Counted from the first letter of the stretch, positions 1 through 5,312 are shown. The stretch is DNA of 6,746 nucleotides from an uncultured Bacteroidota bacterium (GCA_946887345.1 CAMPKR010000136.1:1-6746); one strand, 5' to 3'. Notes: a model not told the origin generated them from the sequence alone. Numbers and translations: made by a program.

Positions 1-15
1 AAATTTATGGCATAA

Positions 16-23
16 TAGTTTTG
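16..23 (+). promoter_or_regulatory. Candidate -7 element for the first lipoprotein gene
   Basis: TAGTTTTG matches the Bacteroidota -7 consensus TAnnTTTG exactly and ends 31 bases before the start codon at 55. It lies in a 16-base block (8-23, TGGCATAATAGTTTTG) that recurs ahead of the paralogous gene at 5963. The -33 region would fall outside the window, so it cannot be assessed. Confidence 0.6.
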
Positions 24-54
24 AAAAGTTAGCAATAAACCAAATCGTTTACCA

Positions 55-510
55 ATGAAAAACTTACTCCTGCTTCTATTGTTTACTGGTGCGTTTGCAG
101 CCTGCAATGAAAGCGAGGCGGAGGAGACAACCGCAACTGACTCAACAGTAATGACCAAAGAGGCGCCTGCACCTGAGCCGAGTGCCCGCAAAGCCGCCGA
201 AGGCGATGTTAGCTACGAAGGTGGCAGGGTGCGCCTATATCGCGATAACACCTGGGGTGATGTAAATGAAGACATTATGCTCGACAACGGTGTTGTTATA
301 CGAAGGGACGGTCGGGCTATGAAGGATGGTGAGGAATATGCCCTGGAGGACGGCTATATAATGGACCGAGAGGGCAACGTATGGGACAAGACCGGCAAGA
401 CCGTATCTGATGCATGGGACGCCACCAAACACGGGGTAAAAAAAGGTGCCCAGGCGGTGGGAGACGCCGCTGAAAAAGCAGGCGAAAAGGCCAGGGATGC
501 AGTAGACTAG
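55..510 (+). CDS. Small acidic lipoprotein with DG-turn repeats and LEA-like C-terminal helix (copy 1)
   Basis: This is a 151-residue predicted lipoprotein. It has a hydrophobic signal (residues 3-16) and a lipobox FAAC with the lipidated cysteine at C17. The residues after it are acidic (NESEAEE); acidic residues behind the cysteine resemble export signals of surface lipoproteins in this phylum, so surface exposure is possible but inferred. A Thr/Ala/Glu/Pro-rich linker (about 18-48) leads to a beta-rich core (49-117) of short repeated strand-turn units built on YRDNTW, RRDGRAM, LEDGYIM and REGNVW. The tail (118-151) is an Ala/Lys/Glu amphipathic helix resembling LEA or YtxH-type helices and ending RDAVD. 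The repeat style recalls DUF6799-like proteins, but that is tentative. The paralogue at 5963-6421 has the same order of parts. No enzymatic residues are visible and the function is unknown; a role in the envelope or in stress is a guess. Confidence 0.9.
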   Translation: MKNLLLLLLFTGAFAACNESEAEETTATDSTVMTKEAPAPEPSARKAAEGDVSYEGGRVRLYRDNTWGDVNEDIMLDNGVVIRRDGRAMKDGEEYALEDGYIMDREGNVWDKTGKTVSDAWDATKHGVKKGAQAVGDAAEKAGEKARDAVD

Positions 511-539
511 CCAATGCATATAATAATGCACACCGAATC

Positions 540-555
540 CGGCTACAAGAAGCCG
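540..555 (+). terminator. Weak hairpin after the first lipoprotein gene
   Basis: CGGCT (540-544) pairs with AGCCG (551-555) around the 6-base loop ACAAGA, 30 bases after the stop codon. No T-run follows directly; a T8 run lies at 591-598, too far away for a classic terminator. A second 5-bp stem (515-519 with 526-530) precedes it. It may help end transcription, but support is weak. The rest of the 97-base spacer holds nothing else clear, apart from a TA plus T8 plus G string at 589-599 just ahead of the next start. Confidence 0.25.
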
Positions 556-607
556 CCTGTTTGAAGCCCCTTAACCGTAATGGCATTGTATTTTTTTTGA
601 TTTTAAC

Positions 608-1345
608 ATGGGAAGAATACAGCTGACAGTAATAGGCTGCGGAGATGCCTTTTCTTCCGGTGGAAGAAACCAGACCTGCTTTTATGTGAAAACGGAAAGC
701 CGGGGCATACTTATAGACTGCGGTGCGGATACCCTTACCGAACTGAAGAAGCAACAAATCAAGACCGGTGAAATAGACACAATCATTTTAACCCATTTTC
801 ACGGGGATCATTTCGCTGGGCTCCCCTTTTTCGTACTGAACGAGGCTAAGGAAAAACGCAAAGAAAAGCTGACCATCATATCTCCGCCCGGAGCAGAGAA
901 AAAGCTAAAGCAGGCATTGCAGCTATTTTACCCGGGAACCAAACCCATGAAAGTGCTGGATGTATCCTTCCTGGAATTTAGCGGAGGGGCAGAAGTAGAA
1001 GACGGATCTATAACATTTGAAAGCTTCCCGGTAAAACACCGCCGCGAGACCCAGCCTCATGGTATCCGGCTATTGATTGAGGGAAAAGTAATTGCCTTCA
1101 CAGGCGATACTGAGTGGACTGATACCATACCGAAGATACTGGCAGATGCAGATATCGGGATATGTGAGTGCACATTCTACAACAAAGAACTGAAAGGACA
1201 CCTGAGTTACCGCATCCTGGAGGAGCATTTGCAGGAGATACACTGCAAGCGACTATTGCTGACACACCTGGATGAAGAGATGCTTGCGCAAATGGACAAG
1301 ATACCCCAGGAATGTGCCTATGACGGGATGACGATCGTTATTTGA
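608..1345 (+). CDS. MBL-fold metallo-hydrolase, RNase Z/phosphodiesterase-like
   Basis: This 245-residue protein has the full set of metallo-beta-lactamase-fold metal ligands. The HxHxDH motif is H63-F-H65-G-D67-H68, followed by H144 (FPVKH), the bridging aspartate D167 in TGDT, and H220 in LLLTHLD. The N-terminal strand (LTVIGCGDAFSSGGRNQT) and the DCGADTLTEL segment are typical of the RNase Z / cyclic-nucleotide phosphodiesterase branch. It probably binds two zinc ions and hydrolyses a phosphodiester or similar bond in the cytoplasm, as no signal peptide is seen. Bacterial RNase Z is usually about 300 residues and carries a long flexible tRNA-binding arm. That arm is not evident here, so I do not call it rnz, and the substrate is unknown. 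ATG 608 is the natural start because the conserved first strand begins right after it. It follows the lipoprotein gene by 97 bases and may have its own promoter. Confidence 0.9.
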   Translation: MGRIQLTVIGCGDAFSSGGRNQTCFYVKTESRGILIDCGADTLTELKKQQIKTGEIDTIILTHFHGDHFAGLPFFVLNEAKEKRKEKLTIISPPGAEKKLKQALQLFYPGTKPMKVLDVSFLEFSGGAEVEDGSITFESFPVKHRRETQPHGIRLLIEGKVIAFTGDTEWTDTIPKILADADIGICECTFYNKELKGHLSYRILEEHLQEIHCKRLLLTHLDEEMLAQMDKIPQECAYDGMTIVI

Positions 1346-1355
1346 GTACAATGGC

Positions 1356-1405
1356 TGGTACTAAAGTACCAATTCTGCATCCCGGGTTCAAAATTGGTAC
1401 TTTAG
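1356..1405. repeat. 14-bp perfect inverted repeat with overlapping short hairpin
   Basis: CTAAAGTACCAATT (1361-1374) is the exact reverse complement of 1392-1405, around a 17-base loop containing the palindrome CCCGGG. The left arm can instead form a 6-bp hairpin, TGGTAC (1356-1361) with GTACCA (1366-1371) and loop TAAA. The two folds share bases, so they exclude each other. It starts 10 bases after the hydrolase stop codon and about 90 bases before the next start codon. No T-run follows, so it is not a textbook intrinsic terminator. It could be a factor-dependent terminator, a transcript-stabilising hairpin, or a remnant of a small mobile repeat. Confidence 0.75.
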
Positions 1406-1451
1406 AATGAGACGAAACCTGCTTTGCAGAACTATATTGCAGGCATAAATT

Positions 1452-1459
1452 TATATTTT
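1452..1459 (+). promoter_or_regulatory. Candidate -7 element for the tailed DUF1801 gene
   Basis: TATATTTT matches seven of eight positions of the Bacteroidota -7 consensus TAnnTTTG and ends 36 bases before the ATG at 1496. A TTTG at 1423-1426 could be the -33 element, but the 25-base spacer is longer than usual. This is a plausible candidate only. Confidence 0.35.
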
Positions 1460-1495
1460 CGTACATACTATTCGCAAAGCAAATTATCATCTCCC

Positions 1496-2053
1496 ATGGC
1501 TGAAAAGAAAACAAAACCTGCTGCAAAAAAGGCTACAGCAAAAAAAGCAACACCTGCAAAAAAGACGGCAAAATCTGCAACCAAAAAATCAGCGACTAAA
1601 AAGGTACAAGTTGTAGAAAAGAAAAAGCCGGCTGAGAAAAAAGGCAAACTGGCGGTGATAAAAACTAAAGAAACCTCTGCCAGTGTTGAGGATTTCATCA
1701 ACAACGTGAAAGACGAGCAACAGCGCAAGGACAGCTTTACCATCCTGGAAATGATGAAAAAGGCCACAGGAGAAGAGCCGAAAATGTGGGGCACCTCACT
1801 GGTTGGCTTTGGCAATGTAAGATATAAAAGTCCTAATACGGGAAGGGAGGTTGATTGGCTGCGAATAGGGTTTGCCCCACGCAAAGCAAATATTTCGCTA
1901 TACCTCACTATGAATATCAACGCCTACGGAGAGACCCTCAAAAAGCTGGGCAAGCATAAAACCGGTGTTGGCTGTCTCTACATCAACAAATTGGCAGATA
2001 TTGACGTAAAGGTGCTGAAGGGACTAATCGAAACTTCCCTGAAAAAGAAATAG
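1496..2053 (+). CDS. DUF1801 protein with lysine/alanine-rich histone-H1-like N-terminal tail
   Basis: The protein has 185 residues from the ATG at 1496, where MAEKKTKPAAKK begins. An in-frame ATG at 1424 would add 24 residues of unrelated character and run through the candidate promoter, so I reject it. Residues 1-50 contain 19 lysines by my count, mostly in AKKAT/ATKK-type units like the tails of bacterial histone-H1-like and some HU proteins. Such a tail usually binds DNA or RNA non-specifically. From about residue 62 (SVEDFINNV) a DUF1801 domain follows, with family landmarks DSFTILEMMKKATGEEPKMWG, VGFGNVRY, GFAPRKANISLYL and GVGCLYINKL. DUF1801 (PF08818) is related to the frataxin-like fold of Bacillus YdhG, but for this subtype no biochemical role can be read from sequence. 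It is likely cytoplasmic or nucleoid-associated. The gene is convergent with the DUF3667 gene, 83 bases away. Confidence 0.9.
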   Translation: MAEKKTKPAAKKATAKKATPAKKTAKSATKKSATKKVQVVEKKKPAEKKGKLAVIKTKETSASVEDFINNVKDEQQRKDSFTILEMMKKATGEEPKMWGTSLVGFGNVRYKSPNTGREVDWLRIGFAPRKANISLYLTMNINAYGETLKKLGKHKTGVGCLYINKLADIDVKVLKGLIETSLKKK

Positions 2054-2078
2054 AATTCCTACTTTGTAAAATAGGTAA

Positions 2079-2108
2079 ATGGCTTCCCGTCGTAGCGGCA
2101 GAGGCCAT
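2079..2108. terminator. Hairpin between convergent genes
   Basis: ATGGCTTC (2079-2086) pairs with GAGGCCAT (2101-2108), eight pairs with one G-T wobble. An inner CCG/CGG stem (2087-2089 with 2096-2098) sits inside. It lies in the 83-base gap between the two convergent genes at 1496-2053 and 2137-3099, where a two-way terminator would be expected. No T-run is present on either strand, so the assignment is tentative. Confidence 0.3.
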
Positions 2109-2136
2109 GCATGGTTCCGGACCGGTGAGACCATTG

Positions 2137-3099
2137 TCAGGAATTAACAACTATCACCAGCAGCAGGTTAGTGATAGCAGCAAGTACCATTGTAGCACAA
2201 TACAACAGCCCGGCAAAGGCGCCCAGGAAAAAGCTTCCCAGCCAATGGCGCCTGTAGAATTTGTGAACGGCTACAAAATAATAGATAGTTGGCGCGCCCC
2301 AGGTAATGGTCTGTTGGAGCATATCTCCAACTACAGGGATGTAGGTGCTTAATATGGCAACAATAACCGCAAGAAAGGTGAACGAGTGAAAATGCAGGCT
2401 GAAAATGGCGTGGTCAACATACATAGTACCTCGCCGACCGAGAAAGATCATCATAACAAGGGCAAACCAGGGTAAAAGAAGAAAAAAGAACTTCGGCAGG
2501 CTCCCTACAAACGTCTTGAACACGGATACGCTAAACTCTCCTTGTGTATACAATCTTTTTTTCAGCTGGTAACCGGTGACCTTCCTCATGAGATAGGTAT
2601 CCAGGAGATAGTCTCTGTTAAATGCAGGCTTAGTGACTCTATACAAGGAATCGTAGTAAGCCTTATCCTTTTGCAGCAAATGATAGTTGGCCTCCATACT
2701 GTCAAAGTCGGGTGCTGTTTCCTTTTCGTTCTCTGGCCGCTCTTTGCCTACATAAAAACGGAATTTCGTGCTTTTGTCATATGCTTCTATATGAGTGTTG
2801 GAAGAATAGACAATAAAAAAGACGGCACTGACAAAAATGTACAGCTGTATAGGGTTTAGAAAGGAGGTTCTCTTACCCTCCATATACATCCGGGTAAGAT
2901 AGCCGGGCCGGGTAACCAGGTATTTGATCGTCTTAAAGAACTTATTATCGTAGTGAAAATAGTCGGCCACAAAATGCACCAGCATATGCCAGAAACTGTC
3001 CGGGTGACCTGATTTTTTCTGGCCGCATTTTGAGCAATACTCACCTGCCAGCGGCGCACCGCAATTTTTACAATTGGCCTGTTCGAGAGTGTTCTTCAT
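2137..3099 (-). CDS. DUF3667 family zinc-ribbon integral membrane protein
   Basis: The protein has 320 residues. The N-terminus is a zinc ribbon, C10-x2-C13 and C22-x2-C25 (CKNCGAPLAGEYCSKCGQK). Next comes the family's conserved block: HFVADYFHYDNKFFKTIKYL (about 42-61), then RPGYLTRMYMEGKRTSFLNP (64-83). The first membrane helix is about 84-100 (IQLYIFVSAVFFIVYSS). A charged, probably non-cytoplasmic loop spans 101-195. Further helices lie at about 201-221, 237-258, 268-282 and 288-318. This layout is that of DUF3667, a family common in Bacteroidota whose function is unknown. The zinc ribbon probably faces the cytoplasm and may mediate protein or nucleic-acid contact. The gene ends against the tailed DUF1801 gene and starts divergently from the amber-interrupted gene, with a 162-base spacer. 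No frame damage is seen. Confidence 0.88.
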   Translation of the reverse strand: MKNTLEQANCKNCGAPLAGEYCSKCGQKKSGHPDSFWHMLVHFVADYFHYDNKFFKTIKYLVTRPGYLTRMYMEGKRTSFLNPIQLYIFVSAVFFIVYSSNTHIEAYDKSTKFRFYVGKERPENEKETAPDFDSMEANYHLLQKDKAYYDSLYRVTKPAFNRDYLLDTYLMRKVTGYQLKKRLYTQGEFSVSVFKTFVGSLPKFFFLLLPWFALVMMIFLGRRGTMYVDHAIFSLHFHSFTFLAVIVAILSTYIPVVGDMLQQTITWGAPTIYYFVAVHKFYRRHWLGSFFLGAFAGLLYCATMVLAAITNLLLVIVVNS

Positions 3100-3146
3100 C
3101 CGTTATAATACGGGCTAAGCTAATAAACAATGCCTTACAACGGAAA

Positions 3147-3168
3147 TACTAAAATATCTTTTTTAGTA
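3147..3168. promoter_or_regulatory. Perfect 8-bp AT-rich inverted repeat in divergent spacer
   Basis: TACTAAAA (3147-3154) and TTTTAGTA (3161-3168) are exact inverted copies around the 6-base spacer TATCTT. The site lies 47 bases upstream of the DUF3667 start and 93 bases upstream of the gene at 3262, in a 162-base divergent spacer. The dyad symmetry and position fit an operator for a dimeric regulator, but by chance AT-rich spacers often contain such repeats. On the plus strand the last arm begins in a T6 run, so it could also be a hairpin. I see no convincing TAnnTTTG element in this spacer on either strand. Confidence 0.4.
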
Positions 3169-3261
3169 CATTTATATACCGGGATGCAACCGTAATGCTT
3201 CATCCATTCAGCCTATGCAATAAAATAACAATTTTAAAAGTTATCCATAAAAACAAATACT

Positions 3262-3681
3262 ATGACCAGCTTAATTCCTTTAATCCTTTCTCTTTTTGTG
3301 TCCTTAGCCGGAGATAAGGCAGCCGCAAACAGAAACAGCACAATTAATGCAGCTATCGGCGATATAAGTTACGTGAAGAAATGTGGCGCGCAACCTTCCA
3401 ATTCGGCCGATGAAGTTGACCGGATAAAAATACATTTGGCTTATGTAGAGCAACTGCTGCTGTCAAAAGACATAAGCCGGCTACCGGAAGCAACCAGGCA
3501 AAAAAGAATGAGAGCTATTGCACTGCTCCATGAATACCGCATCGCCGGAAACTTTCCCGGCAACTATGATTACGCCGGACACAGACCCTGCTTTATAGAT
3601 GAAGATGGCAACATCTGCGCAGTGGGTTACCTTGTAGAACAAACAGCAGGACGCGCGGTATCTGAACAAATAAACGCATAG
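3262..3681 (+). CDS. 5' half of the amber-interrupted gene (139 residues)
   Basis: If TAG at 3679 stops translation, the product is this 139-residue protein. Residues 4-17 are hydrophobic (LIPLILSLFVSLAG), forming a short secretion signal with no basic residue before it; there is no lipobox. The conserved part runs from about residue 52: VDRIKIHLAYVEQLLLSKDISRLP, RAIALLHEYRIAGNFPGNYDY, then RPCFIDEDGNICAVGYLVEQTAGR. Two cysteines at 110 and 119 (CFIDEDGNIC) could form a disulfide outside the cytoplasm or bind metal. The stop falls within the conserved domain, just after VSEQINA, so this fragment lacks the domain's end and the whole C-terminal hydrophobic part. ATG 3262 is used because the signal-like segment follows directly and no in-frame start codon occurs just upstream. 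Confidence 0.7.
   Translation: MTSLIPLILSLFVSLAGDKAAANRNSTINAAIGDISYVKKCGAQPSNSADEVDRIKIHLAYVEQLLLSKDISRLPEATRQKRMRAIALLHEYRIAGNFPGNYDYAGHRPCFIDEDGNICAVGYLVEQTAGRAVSEQINA
3679..3681 (+). other. In-frame amber codon inside a conserved domain
   Basis: GCA-TAG-CAC: the amber codon follows Ala139 and precedes His141. The next base is C, a weaker context for termination in bacteria studied so far. A re-start at ATG 3706, 24 bases downstream, is conceivable, but that methionine lies inside the conserved KDMDMPEL segment and no ribosome-binding site is evident. Confidence 0.8.
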
Positions 3682-3705
3682 CACAAATATGACTACATAA
3701 AAGAC

Positions 3706-4170
3706 ATGGACATGCCGGAACTGACTGCATGGATAAACAACTCAGGGTTGACCAGCGAGGAGTGTGCTATGATACAACCTCAATATGGCTGGAAGGAAAA
3801 AAAAGAAATGCCACTGGGCTACAGCATTTCCTCATCAGTGCTAAGCGGTGCGAACCTGGTATTTACCGGGGTGAATGTAAAACAATCGTCTGCTGGTAAA
3901 AAGAGAAGCACCCTGGCATTAGTTTCGCTTGCTTCCGGAGTAGCTCAGGCTATGCTTGGCACAATACACCTGGACAAGACAGACATCACCAAATCCCAAA
4001 CGGTAAGCAAGATCAATATTGCAACGGGCGCAACAACAATTGTCAGCAGCTTGTTTAACCTCGTAATCGATAAAAAGCCACGTACCAGAAATACAAGCGT
4101 TTCGCTAAGTTCCTTTTCCACCATAAGGGACGAGCCGGCAATAGGTTTTACACTAACCAGGAAACTATAA
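3706..4170 (+). CDS. 3' half of the amber-interrupted gene
   Basis: This open stretch (154 codons from the first ATG) completes the conserved domain with MPELTAWINNSGLTSEECAMIQPQYG (residues 3-28 of the fragment). A Gly/Ala/Ser-rich, moderately hydrophobic tail follows, with segments near SSSVLSGANLVFTGVNV, STLALVSLASGVAQAMLG and INIATGATTIVSSLFNLV. These could be weak membrane helices or packed helices. It ends FSTIRDEPAIGFTLTRKL. It has no signal sequence and starts mid-domain, so it is unlikely to be an independent gene. Its frame has stayed fully open, with no second stop or indel, which argues that the TAG upstream is recent or not always effective. Confidence 0.55.
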   Translation: MDMPELTAWINNSGLTSEECAMIQPQYGWKEKKEMPLGYSISSSVLSGANLVFTGVNVKQSSAGKKRSTLALVSLASGVAQAMLGTIHLDKTDITKSQTVSKINIATGATTIVSSLFNLVIDKKPRTRNTSVSLSSFSTIRDEPAIGFTLTRKL

Positions 4171-4203
4171 CTCAGAAACTGTCGCAATAGCCCCCTTAAA
4201 TTG

Positions 4204-4226
4204 TCCGGCGAACGTATGCCGCCGGA
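4204..4226 (+). terminator. GC-rich hairpin between the interrupted gene and the DinB-fold gene
   Basis: TCCGGCG (4204-4210) and CGCCGGA (4220-4226) form a perfect 7-bp GC-rich stem with a 9-base loop, 33 bases after the stop codon at 4170. No T-run follows. It most likely ends the upstream transcript. Because it stops 13 bases before the candidate -7 element of the next gene, it could also overlap that gene's promoter region. Confidence 0.45.
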
Positions 4227-4239
4227 ATTGTAGATAGTC

Positions 4240-4247
4240 TAGCTTTG
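4240..4247 (+). promoter_or_regulatory. Candidate -7 element for the DinB-fold gene
   Basis: TAGCTTTG is an exact match to the Bacteroidota consensus TAnnTTTG and ends 32 bases before the ATG at 4280. No TTTG or TTG is found at the usual -33 distance, where the GC-rich hairpin lies instead. Confidence 0.5.
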
Positions 4248-4279
4248 GAGATAACTTTACCAGGCTAAAAAATCAAACT

Positions 4280-4774
4280 ATGACTACAGAAACAGCCAGC
4301 ACGAGGACAGAAGGACTATTGGCATTATTTGATCTGCAAACAGGATTCCTTAGCAGGGCACTCGACGGCATGTCGGAGCAGGATATGCATAACCGCCTCG
4401 GCACAAAAGCCAACCATATGGCCTGGCTCGCGGGCGCGCTGGTGGCGCAGCGATATATGATGGTTTCGGAAACGCATCCTGAGATGAAGCAAACAGGCGC
4501 AGAGTTGTTTGCCAACTTTAAGGGAATAGACGATGCTGCCACCTACCCTGGTGTTGCAGAATACTTGCAGGACTGGGACAAGGTGAGTCCTTTTGCACGC
4601 GAAGCGCTCGCAGCCCTCGACGACAGGAAACTGGATAGCAGGTTCGATATGGGCGATATGGAAATGACCTGGCACGACCTCATTTCATTCACTATTTATC
4701 GTGAAGCCAGTATGATAGGTCAGTTGGCTCTATGGCGCAGGTTGCTGAACCATCCGGCCATGAAATATGATTAG
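4280..4774 (+). CDS. DinB/YfiT-like four-helix protein lacking the usual metal-binding histidines
   Basis: At 164 residues it has the normal length of the DinB superfamily, cytoplasmic four-helix bundles that often bind a divalent metal through three histidines and act as thiol-dependent transferases. The recognisable landmarks are LLALFDLQTGFLSRALDGMSEQDM (helix 1), NHMAWLAGALVAQRYM (about 45-60, helix 2) and YREASMIGQLALWRRLL (about 140-156, helix 4). In metal-binding members I would expect WLxGHL and HxxxHxGQL. Here those histidines are replaced by A53, Y140 and S144. H46 and H132 remain but are not at the usual positions. The scaffold therefore looks intact while the metal site looks lost, which suggests a non-catalytic or altered role. 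The gene stands alone behind its own promoter and ends 5 bases from the convergent DUF1801 gene. Confidence 0.85.
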   Translation: MTTETASTRTEGLLALFDLQTGFLSRALDGMSEQDMHNRLGTKANHMAWLAGALVAQRYMMVSETHPEMKQTGAELFANFKGIDDAATYPGVAEYLQDWDKVSPFAREALAALDDRKLDSRFDMGDMEMTWHDLISFTIYREASMIGQLALWRRLLNHPAMKYD

Positions 4775-4779
4775 CTCTT

Positions 4780-5235
4780 TTACTTTTTCATTACCGCCTC
4801 ATACCTCTCTATCCAATCCTGCGGTGTCATCTTCGAGGCCAGTTCGCCCATCAGGTCGTAAGGTATATCGGTCATATTCTTGAAACGGATACAGCTCTTG
4901 CCCATGTCCAGTTTACGCTTGCTGTACTTCGGAAACTCCGTGGTGAACCATTTTAGTAATTCAGGATCGCTGTATATGCCCATATGGTAGACCGCAATAA
5001 AGTTCTTCTGCGAGGCGATACCCAGGAAAGGTAGCGGCTGCGTGGGATCGCAGTGATAACCCGGCGGATACAAGCTATGAGGCACATCCCAGCCCATCAT
5101 GCCATAGCCCATCCCTTCTTTAAAGCCTTTAGGCAGATTCTTCTTTATAGCCTTATACAATTTGTCCATCGGCACCTGCCGCTCTTCGGATAATGAGCTT
5201 AGGTATTCTTTTACGGTTTTGGCTTCGGATCTCAT
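4780..5235 (-). CDS. DUF1801 family protein (tail-less, YdhG-like)
   Basis: The protein has 151 residues from ATG 5235-5233 (MRSEAKTVKEYLSSLSEERQ). An in-frame ATG at 5301 would add 22 residues unlike the family and overlap the candidate promoter, so I prefer the shorter form. Helix 1 (TVKEYLSSLSEERQVPMDKLYKAIKKNLP) is followed by the DUF1801 core: FKEGMGYGMMGWDVP (about 38-52), YHCDPTQPLPFLGIASQKNFIAVYHMGIY (about 60-88), then LDMGKSCIRFKNMTDIPYDLM and the closing helix MTPQDWIERYEAVM. These are strong DUF1801 (PF08818) signatures. The family has a frataxin-like fold, and Bacillus YdhG/Fra is reported as an iron chaperone, but whether this member carries iron cannot be told. It is cytoplasmic. 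The gene sits tail to tail with the DinB-fold gene and downstream of the DUF2892 gene on the same strand, 113 bases apart. Confidence 0.9.
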   Translation of the reverse strand: MRSEAKTVKEYLSSLSEERQVPMDKLYKAIKKNLPKGFKEGMGYGMMGWDVPHSLYPPGYHCDPTQPLPFLGIASQKNFIAVYHMGIYSDPELLKWFTTEFPKYSKRKLDMGKSCIRFKNMTDIPYDLMGELASKMTPQDWIERYEAVMKK

Positions 5236-5250
5236 AAAGGTATTTGCCGG

Positions 5251-5258
5251 CAAAAATA
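5251..5258 (-). promoter_or_regulatory. Candidate -7 element for the reverse-strand DUF1801 gene
   Basis: Read on the minus strand, 5258-5251 is TATTTTTG, an exact match to TAnnTTTG. It ends only 15 bases before the ATG at 5235, implying a very short leader. No good -33 partner is seen. It supports the 5235 start over the one at 5301. Confidence 0.35.
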
Positions 5259-5312
5259 AGGAATCGGAGTTTAATTCTAAGAAAACTGCAGACACAATCA
5301 CCTGACGAAAGA

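Larger units (their letters stand above)
3262..4170 (+). pseudogene. Conserved Bacteroidota exported protein interrupted by one in-frame TAG
   Basis: The two open stretches 3262-3681 and 3706-4170 lie in the same frame and together read as one 302-codon gene, broken only by TAG at 3679-3681 (codon 140). The 24 bases after the stop translate as HKYDYIKD. They join INA on the left to MDMPELTAW on the right to give a continuous conserved stretch, INA-x-HKYDYIKDMDMPEL. I recall uninterrupted proteins of this type in Bacteroidota, with Lys at or near the interrupted position, but could not search. There is no frameshift, deletion or other stop. AAG to TAG or CAG to TAG would each be a single base change. 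It is therefore a very recent nonsense allele, a sequencing error, or less likely a suppressed or readthrough codon. TAG is a normal stop in this genome: three other genes here end in it. Function unknown. Confidence 0.8.

Noticed and set aside
608..1345. Calling the MBL-fold hydrolase RNase Z (rnz)
   Set aside because: The metal ligands fit, but the protein is about 60 residues shorter than typical bacterial RNase Z and the tRNA-binding arm is not seen.
1381..1395. GGGTTCAAAAT in the loop of the inverted repeat resembles a tRNA T-loop, suggesting a tRNA remnant or attachment site
   Set aside because: No 5-bp T-stem, acceptor stem or anticodon arm can be built around it, so the resemblance is short and probably accidental.
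1424..1495. Upstream in-frame ATG that would lengthen the tailed DUF1801 protein by 24 residues
   Set aside because: The added residues are unlike the tail or the domain and would cover the candidate promoter. MAEKKTK at 1496 is the natural beginning of the lysine-rich tail.
1525..1564. Three A-AAA-AAG/A type slippery heptamers in frame (1525-1531, 1540-1546, 1558-1564), possible programmed -1 frameshifting
   Set aside because: They follow from Ala-Lys-Lys codons in a lysine-rich tail. The -1 frame soon meets a stop and encodes nothing recognisable.
1468..1920. Long reverse open frame opposite the tailed DUF1801 gene
   Set aside because: Its Phe/Ala-rich translation is the mirror of the lysine-rich codons. 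It has no independent start context or family match.
2107..2859. Forward open frames inside the DUF3667 gene (2107-2352 and 2542-2859)
   Set aside because: They are antisense to a well-supported reverse-strand membrane protein and have no domain-like sequence.
3679..3681. Amber recoding, for example pyrrolysine or a reassigned TAG
   Set aside because: TAG ends three other clear genes in this window, no pyl genes or special downstream structure are visible, and a single base change explains the stop more simply.
5236..5301. Longer form of the reverse-strand DUF1801 protein starting at 5301
   Set aside because: The extra 22 residues do not fit the family, and they overlap an exact -7 promoter box at 5251-5258.
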